Positions 1 through 8,862 of a DNA stretch of 64,000 bases are shown here, piece after piece. The position numbers were made by a program, and so were the translations under genes. Origin of the DNA: Nocardia vinacea NBRC 16497 (lineage in GTDB: Bacteria > Actinomycetota > Actinomycetes > Mycobacteriales > Mycobacteriaceae); contig NZ_BAGN01000167.1 of assembly GCF_000308835.1 (NCBI RefSeq), positions 1 to 64,000 on the forward strand. The letters are read 5' to 3'. The first letter of the stretch is position 1. Each line of letters begins with the position of its first letter. The notes under the pieces are model-generated. The model did no database searches and had not been told where the DNA came from. It was given only the letters and a program-made list of their open reading frames with translations.

Positions 1-174
1 CGAGCTTCGAACTGCGCGGTCCACCCATCACGGCAAAGTGAGGATTTCGGCGCCTGACTCGGTCACGACCCAACAGCGCGAGCTTCGAACTGCGCGGTCC
101 ACCCATCACGGCAAAGTGAGGATTTCGGCGCCTGACTCGGTCACGACCAGTGTGTGTTCGAACTGCGCGGTCCA
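1..174. repeat. Tandem duplication of the 3' end of map
   Basis: Bases 1-70 are repeated exactly at 79-148, separated by the 8-base spacer caacagcg, giving a 78-bp period. The second copy carries the last codons and the stop of map (stop at 106-108). The first copy is therefore a duplicate of the map C-terminal coding end lying just downstream of the gene. An 18-base core, ttcgaactgcgcggtcca, occurs at 6-23, 84-101 and 157-174; the third lies inside intact map and could have been the recombination or slippage homology. An assembly artefact at the window edge cannot be excluded. Confidence 0.85.
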
Positions 175-969
175 TTTGCGATCCTTGGTGACCACGGTCC
201 AGCCGTCGTCCCAGATCTCGTAGTCGATACCGCCGAGGTTGATCATCGGCTCGATGGTGAAGGTCATGCCGGGCTCGATGACCGATTCGATGGCGGGCTG
301 GTCGTAGTGCAGGATGACCAGGCCGCTGTGGAAGGTGGGGCCGACGCCGTGCCCGGTGAAATCGCGCACCACGCCGTAGCCGAAGCGGTTGGCGTAGGAC
401 TCGATGACGCGCCCGATCACATTGAGCGCCCGGCCCGGCCGAACCGCCTTGATGGCCCGCATGGTCGCCTCGTGTGTGCGCTCGACCAGCAGTCGCACCT
501 CCTCGTCGACATCACCGGCCAGGAAGGTTTTATTGGTGTCGCCGTGCACGCCGTCGATGTAGGCGGTCACGTCGATATTGACGATGTCGCCGTCCTCGAT
601 CACCGTCGAGTCCGGAATGCCGTGGCAGATCACCTCGTTCAGCGAGGTGCAGCACGACTTCGGAAAACCCTTGTAGCCCAAGGTCGATGGATACGCGCCG
701 TGGTCGCACATGAATTCGTGCGCGATGCGGTCCAGCTCATCGGTGGTGACACCGGGCGCGACCGCCTTGCCCGCCTCCTCGAGCGCTTGCGCCGCGATCT
801 TGCCCGCGATCCGCATCTTCTCGATGGTCTCGTCCGTCTGCACCCAGGGTTCACGGCCCTCGTTCACGGTCTTCTTCCACGCATACTCCGGACGCTCGAT
901 CGAGCGCGGAACCTCACGGGTGGGCGAGAGCGTGCCGGGAACAAGCGGCTGGCGGGTACGCACTGACAT
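106..969 (-). CDS. map: Methionine aminopeptidase, type I
   Basis: Cytosolic metalloprotease that removes the initiator methionine from nascent proteins. The 287-residue product has the actinobacterial N-terminal extension (about 40 residues, MapB-like) before the pita-bread fold. The five metal ligands are all visible: D133, D144, H207 (TGHGVGP), E240 (TIEPM) and E271 (QFEHT). The substrate-binding His is H116 (CHGIPD). The ATG at 969 is the first in frame and fits the family length. The gene is transcribed away from the LLM oxidoreductase. Its last codons have been duplicated downstream (bases 1-70), but the gene itself looks intact. Confidence 0.96.
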   Translation of the reverse strand: MSVRTRQPLVPGTLSPTREVPRSIERPEYAWKKTVNEGREPWVQTDETIEKMRIAGKIAAQALEEAGKAVAPGVTTDELDRIAHEFMCDHGAYPSTLGYKGFPKSCCTSLNEVICHGIPDSTVIEDGDIVNIDVTAYIDGVHGDTNKTFLAGDVDEEVRLLVERTHEATMRAIKAVRPGRALNVIGRVIESYANRFGYGVVRDFTGHGVGPTFHSGLVILHYDQPAIESVIEPGMTFTIEPMINLGGIDYEIWDDGWTVVTKDRKWTAQFEHTLVVTESGAEILTLP

Positions 970-1112
970 GGAACAAGACTATCCGCACCGGTCATCGCCC
1001 ACTGTCCGTGCCCGCGCCGCGAATGCGCGGTCAACCGATGGAATAGTTGCGGACCATGGTCCGTTTAGGCTAGTGGTTGACGTAGAAACTACACACGAAC
1101 AGGACTCGAGCT

Positions 1113-2123
1113 GTGGAACTGGGACTCACGACTTTCGCGGAGCTGTACCCGGTCGACGACCGACCGGCGCCCACCGCGGCCGAACGGCTGCGCGAGGTGG
1201 TGGACGAGGCGGTCGCCACCGAGCGCGCCGGACTCGACGTCTATGGCGTCGGCGAACATCACCGCAAGGATTTCGCGGCATCCGCGCCCGCGGTCGTACT
1301 GGCCGCGATCGCAGCACGGACCGAGCGCATTCAGCTGACCAGCGCGGTGAGCGTGCTGAGCTCAGACGATCCGGTGCGGGTGTACCAGGATTTCGCCACA
1401 CTGGACGGACTCTCGAACGGTCGCGCCGAGCTGATGGCAGGACGCGGTTCGTTCACCGAGAGCTTTCCCCTGTTCGGTTACGACCTGAGCGACTATGACG
1501 AGCTTTTCGAGGAGAAGCTGGCGCTGTTGCTGCACATCCGCGCGGACGAGCCGGTGACCTGGAACGGCAAGTTCCGTGCCCCACTGCGCGATGCGGTGAT
1601 CTACCCGCGCACCGACAACCGGCCACTGCCGGTCTGGATTGCCGTGGGCGGCAGCCCGGAATCCGTGGTCCGCGCCGGACTGCTCGGCCTACCGCTGGCG
1701 ATCGCGATCATCGGCGGCCAACCCGCACGCTTCAAGCCACTGGTGGATCTGTACCACCGGGCGCTCGAAGAGGGCGGCCACGAGAAGCAGCCGGTAGCGG
1801 TACACGCGCACGGCTATATCGCCGATACCGACGAACAGGCCGTCGCCGATTTCTACGCGCCGTACGCCGGGGCAATGAGCACCATTGGGCGCGAACGTGG
1901 TTGGGGCCCGATGACCCGCGCCCAGTTCGATGCCCTGCGCTCCCAGAGCGGTTCCCTCTTCGTCGGCACCCCGGACTACGTCGCGGAAAAGATCACCGAC
2001 ACCCGCGACACCCTCGGCCTGGACCGCTTCATGCTGCACACCAGCGTCGGCACCCTGCCGCACGAAAAGGTGCTGCACAACATCGAATTGCTCGGCGCGA
2101 AGGTCGCACCCCAGGTGCGCTGA
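1113..2123 (+). CDS. LLM-class flavin-dependent oxidoreductase
   Basis: A 336-residue luciferase-like (bacterial luciferase/F420 alpha-beta barrel) monooxygenase or reductase. The N-terminal strand MELGLTTFAELYPV, the VGEHHRKDF segment near residue 50 and GRAELMAGRGSF near residue 105 are typical of the FMN-dependent branch that includes the TIGR03858-type proteins. It probably acts in the cytosol with FMN or F420; the substrate cannot be read from sequence. The GTG start at 1113 is preceded by an AGGA-type site. The gene stands alone, divergent from map and convergent with the small membrane protein at 2131. Confidence 0.88.
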   Translation: MELGLTTFAELYPVDDRPAPTAAERLREVVDEAVATERAGLDVYGVGEHHRKDFAASAPAVVLAAIAARTERIQLTSAVSVLSSDDPVRVYQDFATLDGLSNGRAELMAGRGSFTESFPLFGYDLSDYDELFEEKLALLLHIRADEPVTWNGKFRAPLRDAVIYPRTDNRPLPVWIAVGGSPESVVRAGLLGLPLAIAIIGGQPARFKPLVDLYHRALEEGGHEKQPVAVHAHGYIADTDEQAVADFYAPYAGAMSTIGRERGWGPMTRAQFDALRSQSGSLFVGTPDYVAEKITDTRDTLGLDRFMLHTSVGTLPHEKVLHNIELLGAKVAPQVR

Positions 2124-2130
2124 CGGACCC

Positions 2131-2691
2131 TCACAAGGTCATCACTCCGGTCTCCGGAATGTCTTGCTGGTGCCGGGATTGCGGCGTCGGAAGCGCGGTG
2201 AGAATTCCCAAATCGGGTCGCGCGCAGGCGTAGAAGCGGTCTCTGGCTTCCGACGCTGTCGCAAGTGCCAGTCCAACAGCCTCCGCGGAGACCGACTCGG
2301 TGTGCAGTACTCGCAGGTCCCATACCTTCTGCTGCCAAGTCCGCGCCGCCGCCACGGTCGGACCATCGGCGAGCAGGAGTATCGCTTCGAGCAGATCGGC
2401 GCGGGCATCTTCGGCCGCGACCAGCATCGGCCAACCTTCCGACAGCCCCAATGTTTCATGCCCCGGCCACAGTTCCGGATGTCTGGCCGCCGCCATCTTG
2501 ATATGCAGCCGAACCTCGTGCTTGATGGCCGCGGCGAAGGCGACGTACGCCTCCCGCCGGGCACCATCCCATCGTGTCGCATGCTGGCGGTCCCACTGCA
2601 AGCGGTCCTTGCGGATGTTGAAGTAGTAACCGATCCAGGCCGAGGTGGCGCCGGTCACGATCGCGATCGCAGCACTGTAGAGGGCAAACAC
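2131..2691 (-). CDS. Hypothetical protein with N-terminal membrane anchor
   Basis: I do not recognise the family. The 186-residue product starts with one hydrophobic segment (about residues 4-24) followed by a basic stop-transfer stretch (NIRKDRLQW). The remainder is a soluble, mostly alpha-helical Ala/Glu/Arg-rich domain with no obvious catalytic motif. The GTG at 2691 is the likely start. The gene is convergent with the LLM oxidoreductase and ends 7 bases from it. Membrane-anchored single-segment proteins of this layout are common in Nocardia and are usually unnamed. Confidence 0.6.
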   Translation of the reverse strand: MFALYSAAIAIVTGATSAWIGYYFNIRKDRLQWDRQHATRWDGARREAYVAFAAAIKHEVRLHIKMAAARHPELWPGHETLGLSEGWPMLVAAEDARADLLEAILLLADGPTVAAARTWQQKVWDLRVLHTESVSAEAVGLALATASEARDRFYACARPDLGILTALPTPQSRHQQDIPETGVMTL

Positions 2692-2811
2692 CGGCCCAGC
2701 GTACGTGGCCGATCACCCACGCGCGCAATAGATCTCGGCCGCCCCGTCGACCCGCGCCCCACGAAACCCGGGCTGTCGTGGCGAGCAGTGGATGTAGCCC
2801 CGCACCAGGGC

Positions 2812-3573
2812 CTATCCGCCGAGTTGCGCTTCGAAGGCGATGCGGTCGCCCCGATAGAGCGCGCGGACGCGTTCGACGGGCGCACCCTGTTGGTCCACGC
2901 TGCGCCGGTGCAGAAGTAGCAGCGGTAGGGCCGTGGTGCACTCGAGGAGGGCGGCCTCGCGCGGGGAGGCCAGGACGGTTTCGATGCGTTCGGTGGCCTT
3001 GCCGAGCACCACGCCCGAGGCGCGCACCGCGGCGTAGAGCGATGTCGTCGGGTCGTAGGTATCCCGTAGGTGACCGAACCGGTCGAGCGGCATGAAGGTG
3101 CTCTCCAGGCCGATGCGTTCGCCGTCGGCGAGGAGTACGCGTTCGAGGCGCATGACCGAGGTGCCGATAGCGAGCCCGAGGTCACGGGCGGTATCCGCGT
3201 CGGCGGGGACGTCGTCCCACCCGACCAGCAGTCGGCCCGGCACGCGGCCGTGACTGATCGCGCCCTCGGTGTAGCAACGCAGCGACAGTGGCTGCACCAT
3301 CTTCGGCCGGGACACCACCGTCCCCCGGCCCTGGCGTCGGATTCGACCCTCCACCAATAGATCTCGCAGCGCCTGCCGGACGGTTTCGCGGGCGACCTCG
3401 AATCGAACGGCGAGGTCCCGCTCCGAGGGGACGGAATCCCCCTCCTCCAGATCGGTCAGCAGCTGCTCCAGTTCGGTGCGCACCAGGTACGACTTCGGCA
3501 GCCGCGGCGCGAAATCGACACGCCCGCTGAGCATTTCATCGGCCCCGGCTCCGGTCGCACCTGATGTGTCCAT
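2812..3573 (-). CDS. GntR/HutC-family repressor, PhnF-like
   Basis: A 253-residue transcriptional regulator: an N-terminal winged-helix GntR domain (VPSERDLAVRFEVARETVRQ, about residues 50-75) and a C-terminal UTRA ligand domain. It is divergent from the aminophosphonate operon, with two near-identical palindromes between them (3595-3606 and 3642-3653). These match the TGGTATAGACCA-type site known for mycobacterial PhnF, so I infer autoregulation and repression of the operon, relieved by a phosphonate or phosphate signal. An upstream in-frame ATG at 3594 abuts the operator and has no ribosome site. The ATG at 3573 has GGGGTAGG upstream and is chosen. Confidence 0.9.
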   Translation of the reverse strand: MDTSGATGAGADEMLSGRVDFAPRLPKSYLVRTELEQLLTDLEEGDSVPSERDLAVRFEVARETVRQALRDLLVEGRIRRQGRGTVVSRPKMVQPLSLRCYTEGAISHGRVPGRLLVGWDDVPADADTARDLGLAIGTSVMRLERVLLADGERIGLESTFMPLDRFGHLRDTYDPTTSLYAAVRASGVVLGKATERIETVLASPREAALLECTTALPLLLLHRRSVDQQGAPVERVRALYRGDRIAFEAQLGG

Positions 3574-3594
3574 ACCCGACAGCCTACCCCGCAT

Positions 3595-3606
3595 TGGTCT
3601 ATACCA
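3595..3606. promoter_or_regulatory. PhnF-type operator, copy 1
   Basis: TGGTCTATACCA; its reverse complement is TGGTATAGACCA, the motif I recall for Mycobacterium smegmatis PhnF. It lies immediately upstream of the chosen start of the GntR gene, a position suited to autorepression. Confidence 0.75.
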
Positions 3607-3641
3607 ATTGTTAACCCAGCGTTCGCGCGCGAAACACTCCT

Positions 3642-3653
3642 TGGTCTAGACCA
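3642..3653. promoter_or_regulatory. PhnF-type operator, copy 2, with likely operon promoter
   Basis: TGGTCTAGACCA is a perfect 12-bp palindrome, 47 bp from copy 1. It sits 17 bp before the ATG of the FAD oxidoreductase. CATTAT at 3659-3664 could be the -10 element of a leaderless transcript, because no ribosome binding site precedes the ATG at 3671. Binding here would block that promoter. Confidence 0.75.
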
Positions 3654-3670
3654 TTGCGCATTATGTATTC

Positions 3671-4798
3671 ATGCGATTGGTCATCATCGGCGGCGGAATC
3701 CTCGGCACCGCGCACGCCCTGGCCGCCATCGGCCGTGGTCACGAGGTCGTGCAGCTGGAGCGGGAGCCCGAGGCGCGCGGTGCGACGGTGCGCAATTTCG
3801 GCCTGGTGTGGGTTTCCGGGCGTTCGGCCACCGAACTGGACTTCACGCTGCGTTCCCGGCAACTGTGGGAGGAAATCGGCGGCAAGGCGCCCGGTGTCGG
3901 ATTCCGGCCCGCCGGATCGATCACGCTGGTGCGCACCCCCACCGAACTCGCGGTCGCCGAGGCCGCCGCGGCGAGACCGGATGCCGGAGCCCGCGGCCTC
4001 GAACTGCTCGAACCCGAACAGGTGCGCGCGATCACTCCGGCCCTGCGCGGCAAATTCCTTGCCGGACTGCACTGTTCGACCGATGCCGCCGTGGAATCCC
4101 GGCAGGCACTGCCCGCGCTGCGCGCCTATATGACCGCATCGGACCGCTACACCTTCCATGCGAGCACGGAGGCGCGCCAGGTCACCGATACCGGTTCCGG
4201 TGCGACGGTTCTCGATGATCAGGGCCGCTCCTTCGACGCAGATCTCGTGGTGGTCTGTCCGGGCGCCGCGCACACCGGCCTGACCCGCGAACTCGTCGGC
4301 ACCATCCCGGTGCGCCGAGTCCGGCTGCAGATGATGCAGACCGCGCCGCTCGGCGAACCGCTGACCACCGCGATCGCCGACGGCGACAGCTTCCGCTACT
4401 ACCCGGGCTTCGCCGGTCCGGAGTTGAACGTGCTGAACGCGGAGCAGTCGCAGACCGCGATCGCCGCCGAGCACAGGATGCAGCTGCTGTGCGTACAGCG
4501 CTTGAACGGCGGTCTCACAATCGGCGACACCCACGAATACGAGGAGCCCTTCGCCTTCGATGTGGACGAGGCGCCGTACGAACACCTCACCGCCGTCACC
4601 GAGGAACTGCTGGGACGCAAACTCCCGCAGGTGGTGCGGCGCTGGGCGGGCGTCTACAGCCAGAGCATCGATCCGGCCACGATCGTGACCCGCGCGAAGG
4701 CCGATGCGCATATCTGGGTCGTCACCGGCCCGGGCGGACGCGGCATGACCCTCGGCCCCGCGATCGGCGCGGAAACCGCCGACCTGCTTAATCTCTGA
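3671..4798 (+). CDS. FAD-dependent oxidoreductase, aminophosphonate-associated (TIGR03364-like)
   Basis: A 375-residue DAO-superfamily flavoenzyme with the Rossmann motif GGGILG at residues 7-12 and the C-terminal GPGGRGMTLGP flavin-contact segment. The family known as TIGR03364 is found beside phosphonatase-like HAD enzymes and phosphonate transporters, and is proposed to oxidatively deaminate an aminophosphonate such as 2-aminoethylphosphonate or its 1-hydroxy derivative to the aldehyde, bypassing the transaminase PhnW. That is exactly the setting here: first gene of the operon, followed 9 bases later by the HAD gene. There is no clear ribosome site before the ATG, so the message may be leaderless. 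Confidence 0.9.
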   Translation: MRLVIIGGGILGTAHALAAIGRGHEVVQLEREPEARGATVRNFGLVWVSGRSATELDFTLRSRQLWEEIGGKAPGVGFRPAGSITLVRTPTELAVAEAAAARPDAGARGLELLEPEQVRAITPALRGKFLAGLHCSTDAAVESRQALPALRAYMTASDRYTFHASTEARQVTDTGSGATVLDDQGRSFDADLVVVCPGAAHTGLTRELVGTIPVRRVRLQMMQTAPLGEPLTTAIADGDSFRYYPGFAGPELNVLNAEQSQTAIAAEHRMQLLCVQRLNGGLTIGDTHEYEEPFAFDVDEAPYEHLTAVTEELLGRKLPQVVRRWAGVYSQSIDPATIVTRAKADAHIWVVTGPGGRGMTLGPAIGAETADLLNL

Positions 4799-4807
4799 GG
4801 AGCACCC

Positions 4808-5494
4808 GTGTCGGATAAGCACATCACCCTCGCCGTCCTGGATATGGCGGGCACCACGATCGCCGACGGCGGACTGGTACTGCGTGCCTTCGATGCCGCC
4901 GCGACCAGTGCCGGTATCGAAACCGAAGGGCCGCAACGCGATAAGGCCCGTCAGTATGTGCTCGACACCATGGGCCAGTCGAAGATCGCGGTCTTCCGCG
5001 CCCTGCTCGGCGACGAGGAGCACGCACGGGCCGCCAACCTCGCCTTCGAGGCCGCCTATGACGCACTGATCGACGAGGTCGACATCACTCCGATTCCCGG
5101 TGCGGCCGAGGCGATTTCCGCACTGCGCACGGCGGGAGTCAAGGTCGCGCTCACCACGGGCTTCAGCCGCACTACCCAGGATCGGCTGCTGAATGCGTTG
5201 GGCTGGAACGAGATCGCCGATCTGACGCTGGCCCCCTCGGATGCCGGACGCGGCCGTCCGTACCCGGACATGGTCCTGACCGCGCTGCTGCGGCTCGGCA
5301 TCGATGCCGTGGATCAGGTTGCGGTACTCGGTGATACGACCAGCGATATCGCCAGCGGTCTGGCCGCCGGTGCGCGAATCGTCGCAGGGACACTGACCGG
5401 CGCACATGACGCAGCGCGATTGCGTGCGGCGGGAGCCACCCACGTGGTGGCCTCGGTCACCGAATTCGCGGATTTGATCCTCGACCGAATCTGA
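4808..5494 (+). CDS. Phosphonatase-like HAD hydrolase (PhnX-like, TIGR03351 type)
   Basis: A 228-residue cytosolic HAD enzyme expected to cleave the C-P bond of phosphonoacetaldehyde or a hydroxy analogue. The phosphonatase signature DMAGTT (nucleophile D12, Ala replacing the usual acid) is present. So is the cap-domain MGQSK with K59, the position of the Schiff-base lysine of PhnX. GRPYPDM carries arginine where ordinary HADs have lysine, and LGDTTSD is motif IV. These features separate it from phosphoglycolate phosphatases. The GTG start at 4808 follows a strong GAGGAG. It lies directly downstream of the FAD oxidase that should supply its aldehyde substrate; no PhnW is present. Confidence 0.92.
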   Translation: MSDKHITLAVLDMAGTTIADGGLVLRAFDAAATSAGIETEGPQRDKARQYVLDTMGQSKIAVFRALLGDEEHARAANLAFEAAYDALIDEVDITPIPGAAEAISALRTAGVKVALTTGFSRTTQDRLLNALGWNEIADLTLAPSDAGRGRPYPDMVLTALLRLGIDAVDQVAVLGDTTSDIASGLAAGARIVAGTLTGAHDAARLRAAGATHVVASVTEFADLILDRI

Positions 5495-5556
5495 TCGCCC
5501 CGAATCCCCCGTCCCTTCGATTCCACACCCGACACGAACCGAAAGTTGTAGTCATC

Positions 5557-6624
5557 GTGCGTACTTCGAACACGCAGGGCCGTCTGGCACGCACCATTTC
5601 CCGGACCGCGCTGGCCGTCGCCACCGTCACTGCCGTCGCACTCACCGCGGCCTGTGGCGGCACCGGCACCGACAGCGGCGGCGGCCGAACCATCACCGTG
5701 TACTCCGCCGACGGCGTCGGCAGCTGGTACACGACCCAATTCGACGAATTCAAGAAGAAGACCGGTATTTCGGTGAACCTGGTCGAGGCCGGTTCGGGCG
5801 AGGTGGTCAACCGGGTGGACAAGGAGCAGTCCAATCCGCAGGCCGATGTGGTGGTGACACTGCCGCCGTTCATTCAGAAGGCCAAGAGCTCGGGGTTGTT
5901 GCAGGACAGCGGAATCGACACCAGCTTCGTCGCGGCCGGTGATAAGGATGCCGACGGCGAGTACGTCACGCTGGCGGGTAACTACCTGTCCTTCATTGCC
6001 AACCCGACGGTCGACACCACCAATCTCACCTGGGACGACCTGCTGAAGCCGGAGTTCAAAGGCAAGCTGCAGTATTCGACGCCGGGTCAGGCCGGTGACG
6101 GCACCGCGGTGTTGATCCTGCTGCAGAATCTGCTCGGCAAGCAGGGCGCACTGGACTACCTGGCCAAGTTGCAGGCCAATAATGTCGGCCCGTCCTCGTC
6201 CACCGGCAAGCTGCAGGCCAAGGTCGACAAGGGTGAGCTGGTTGTCGCCAATGGCGATGTACAGATGAACCTCACCACCGTCAAGGACAAGGGCTCGAAG
6301 TTCAATATCTTCTTCCCGGCCGCCGACGGTAAGCGCTCCACCGTGGCCGTGCCCTACGTAATGGGCCTGGCCAAGGGCGCTCCGCACCAGAGCGAGGCGA
6401 AGCAGCTCATGGAGTTCCTGCTCTCGGCCGACGCGCAGAAGTCGCTGCCCGATACCTTCGCGGTCCCCGCCCGCAAGGAGCTGCGTGATGCCCCGGCGAC
6501 CGGTTCCGGTCCCTCGGCCAGCGCCGTACTCAAAGGGGTCGAAGTCGTGAATGTCGATTGGACCAAGGTGCTTTCGGACCTGGACGCCGACGTGGCGGCT
6601 TACAACAAGGCAACCGGGCAGTAG
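5557..6624 (+). CDS. 2-Aminoethylphosphonate-type ABC transporter substrate-binding lipoprotein
   Basis: A 355-residue extracytoplasmic solute-binding protein with a lipoprotein signal peptide (basic N-terminus, hydrophobic core, lipobox LTAAC near residue 33). The mature N-terminus (TVYSADGVGSWY, then GSGEVVNRVDKEQSNPQAD and VTLPPFIQ) closely resembles AEP-binding proteins of the PhnS/AepX type, related to the iron and polyamine binders. It should capture aminophosphonate outside the membrane and deliver it to the two permeases downstream. The GTG at 5557 is used as start, 62 bases after the HAD gene, within one apparent operon. Confidence 0.88.
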   Translation: MRTSNTQGRLARTISRTALAVATVTAVALTAACGGTGTDSGGGRTITVYSADGVGSWYTTQFDEFKKKTGISVNLVEAGSGEVVNRVDKEQSNPQADVVVTLPPFIQKAKSSGLLQDSGIDTSFVAAGDKDADGEYVTLAGNYLSFIANPTVDTTNLTWDDLLKPEFKGKLQYSTPGQAGDGTAVLILLQNLLGKQGALDYLAKLQANNVGPSSSTGKLQAKVDKGELVVANGDVQMNLTTVKDKGSKFNIFFPAADGKRSTVAVPYVMGLAKGAPHQSEAKQLMEFLLSADAQKSLPDTFAVPARKELRDAPATGSGPSASAVLKGVEVVNVDWTKVLSDLDADVAAYNKATGQ

Positions 6625-6651
6625 ATCCGCCAAAACCGAGGAGCCGCAATC

Positions 6652-7848
6652 ATGTCCGTCGGTGACGCGCATCCCAGGTCGGTCATTGCAGCCGAAATAA
6701 CGACCACCGCAACCGAACCCGCGATTGTGTTCGACCGGGTGGGGGTCAGCTACGGCCGCGGCCGCAAGTCCACGGTCGCGCTGGCCGATTTCAATCTGTG
6801 CGTCGCCGCCGGTGAAACTGTCGCGCTCCTCGGACCGAGCGGCTCAGGCAAATCGACCGCGCTCAAGGCACTGGCCGGATTCGTCCGGCCGACCTCGGGT
6901 GCGGTGCGGCTGGCCGGACGCGATGTCACCGACCTGTCGCCCGCCAAGCGCGGGATCGGTGTGGTCGTGCAGTCGTATGCGCTGTTTCCGCATATGCGGG
7001 TGCACGACAATGTGGCGTTCGGGTTGAAGGCGCATCGGGTGCCACGCAAGGAGATCGACGGTCGCGTGGCCGAGGCTCTGGCAATGGTCGGCATGGCGGC
7101 GTTTGCGAAGCGGTTGCCGCGCGAACTGTCCGGTGGCCAGCAGCAGCGGGTGGCGATCGCGCGTGCGCTGGCGATCCGGCCGAAGGTGCTGCTGCTCGAC
7201 GAACCGCTGGCCGCGCTGGATGCCCAGTTGCGGCAGTCGATGCTCGGTGAGTTGCAGGAGTTGCGAAAGGCATTGCCGGATACGGCGATGCTGTATGTCA
7301 CCCATGATCAGGCCGAAGCGCTGGCCTTAGCGGATCGGATCGCGGTGATGCGCGATGCCCGGCTGGTCGATATCGACACCGCCGGGAATCTGTGGCGGCG
7401 ACCGCCCAGTGACTTCACGGCGGCATTCCTCGGCGGCGCAAACCTGTTGCCCTGTACCGTGAATCGGGTATCCGGCACCGCCGCACTGGTTACCGTCGGG
7501 GCTTTTACGCTGCGGGCCGAGGCACCGGATATCTCCGGTGGTTGGGGCGTGGACGCACCCGGATTGCTCTGTGTGCGTCCGCATACCGTACAGATCGGTG
7601 CCACCTCGGAGCGGAACGCGTCGCGCAGCACCGTGGTATCGAGTGTGTGGCGTGGGGCTTCGACGCGATTGCGGCTGACGGTAGACGGATTGGATGACGA
7701 GATCACCGTCGATGTGCCCGGCCATCTCGATACCGAGGTCGGCGCGATCACCGGTGTACGGTTCCCGGACCCGGCGGGAGTTTTGATTCCGCCGACCATC
7801 GGTGCGGCAGGGACTTCGGCCGCGCACGAGCCAGGCGTACCGAAATGA
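6652..7848 (+). CDS. ABC transporter ATP-binding protein, aminophosphonate importer
   Basis: A 398-residue ATPase. Walker A GPSGSGKST lies at residues 61-69, the signature LSGGQ at about 159-163, Walker B LLLDEP at about 180-185, and the H-loop VTHDQ near 222. The C-terminal 150 residues form a TOBE-like regulatory domain, typical of the spermidine/iron/AEP importer group. RBS GAGGAG precedes the ATG at 6652, 27 bases after the binding-protein gene. It should energise the permease pair encoded next. Confidence 0.92.
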   Translation: MSVGDAHPRSVIAAEITTTATEPAIVFDRVGVSYGRGRKSTVALADFNLCVAAGETVALLGPSGSGKSTALKALAGFVRPTSGAVRLAGRDVTDLSPAKRGIGVVVQSYALFPHMRVHDNVAFGLKAHRVPRKEIDGRVAEALAMVGMAAFAKRLPRELSGGQQQRVAIARALAIRPKVLLLDEPLAALDAQLRQSMLGELQELRKALPDTAMLYVTHDQAEALALADRIAVMRDARLVDIDTAGNLWRRPPSDFTAAFLGGANLLPCTVNRVSGTAALVTVGAFTLRAEAPDISGGWGVDAPGLLCVRPHTVQIGATSERNASRSTVVSSVWRGASTRLRLTVDGLDDEITVDVPGHLDTEVGAITGVRFPDPAGVLIPPTIGAAGTSAAHEPGVPK

Positions 7849-7954
7849 GGGGCGGCACGATTCCGGCTCGATGGGGCGCCGTGGAGCGAAGTAATCGAAT
7901 CATGTGCCAGCGTTGCGCGGGCATGTCGGAGCCGAGCGGCAGTGAGGCTCAGGC

Positions 7955-8860
7955 ATGAGCAATTCTGCGCTGCTCGAGCTACAGATTGCCGACGATGCAC
8001 CTCCTCCGGACACTGCGCTGCGGCGCAATTGGCGGCCGGTGGTGTGGACCCTGCCGCCGCTGCTCGTGGTGCTGCTCATCGCGGTGTATCCGATAGTGCG
8101 GGTACTCGCCGAATCGACCGAGACCGAGGACGGTCGGGGTACGGCCGTCTGGTCGCAGGTGCTCAGCTCGGAATCCTTCCGTAATGCGTTGTGGCGCACC
8201 ATTTCCATTGCGGTCTGCTCGACCGCCGGGTGTCTGGTGCTCGGCACGTTTCTCGCGATTGTGCTGGCATTCGTGCCGTTTCCCGGTTCGGCGCTGGTCG
8301 GCAGATTGATCGATACGGTGCTCACGCTGCCGTCATTCCTGATCACCTTGGCCTTCACGTTTCTGTACGGCACCGCCGGTGCTGTCAACGCGGTGATCGC
8401 CAGGATCACCGGGGACAAGACGCCGGTGCTGGACTTCCTGAGCACCCCACTCGGTGTGATTCTCGCCGAGATCACGTTCTTCACTCCGTTCGTGGTACGT
8501 CCGCTTCTGGCCGGATTCGCTCAACTGCCACGCGAACAATTGGATGTGGCCGCCAGCCTCGGCGCGTCGCCGTGGCGGGTGCTGCGTCAGGTGGTCATGC
8601 CGGAGGCATGGCCCGCACTGGCGGCGGGCGGCAGTCTCGTACTGCTGTTGACGCTCAACGAATTCGGCATCGTGCTGTTCACCGGCGCGAAGGGCGTGAC
8701 AACCCTGCCCGCACTGATCTATACCCGCGGCATCGTGACCTTCGACCTGCCGGGCGCGGCAGTACTGGCCTCGGTGCAGGTGCTGCTGTCGCTGAGCCTG
8801 TATATCGGGTACCGGCTGGTCTTCGCCCGCTTCACCGGCCGTGCCGGAAGGGAGAGCTGA
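7955..8860 (+). CDS. ABC transporter permease 1, aminophosphonate importer
   Basis: A 301-residue inner-membrane permease with about six hydrophobic segments (first at residues 30-50). The cytoplasmic EAA-type loop, with the sequence DVAASLGASPWRVLRQVVMPE, is the contact site for the ATPase. The 106-base gap after the ATPase gene holds no other start that fits. The gene is followed after 2 bases by the second permease, so the two are probably translated together as a heterodimer (PhnU-like position). Confidence 0.9.
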   Translation: MSNSALLELQIADDAPPPDTALRRNWRPVVWTLPPLLVVLLIAVYPIVRVLAESTETEDGRGTAVWSQVLSSESFRNALWRTISIAVCSTAGCLVLGTFLAIVLAFVPFPGSALVGRLIDTVLTLPSFLITLAFTFLYGTAGAVNAVIARITGDKTPVLDFLSTPLGVILAEITFFTPFVVRPLLAGFAQLPREQLDVAASLGASPWRVLRQVVMPEAWPALAAGGSLVLLLTLNEFGIVLFTGAKGVTTLPALIYTRGIVTFDLPGAAVLASVQVLLSLSLYIGYRLVFARFTGRAGRES

Positions 8861-8862
8861 CC

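Noticed and set aside
1050..1063. Perfect 14-bp palindrome CGGACCATGGTCCG between map and the LLM gene
   Set aside because: A few such palindromes are expected by chance in 64 kb, and nothing ties this one to a regulator, so I do not call it an operator.
3611..5443. A 610-codon minus-strand frame opposite the FAD oxidase and HAD genes
   Set aside because: Both plus-strand genes have catalytic motifs and family lengths; the minus-strand product is an Arg/Gly/His-rich shadow.
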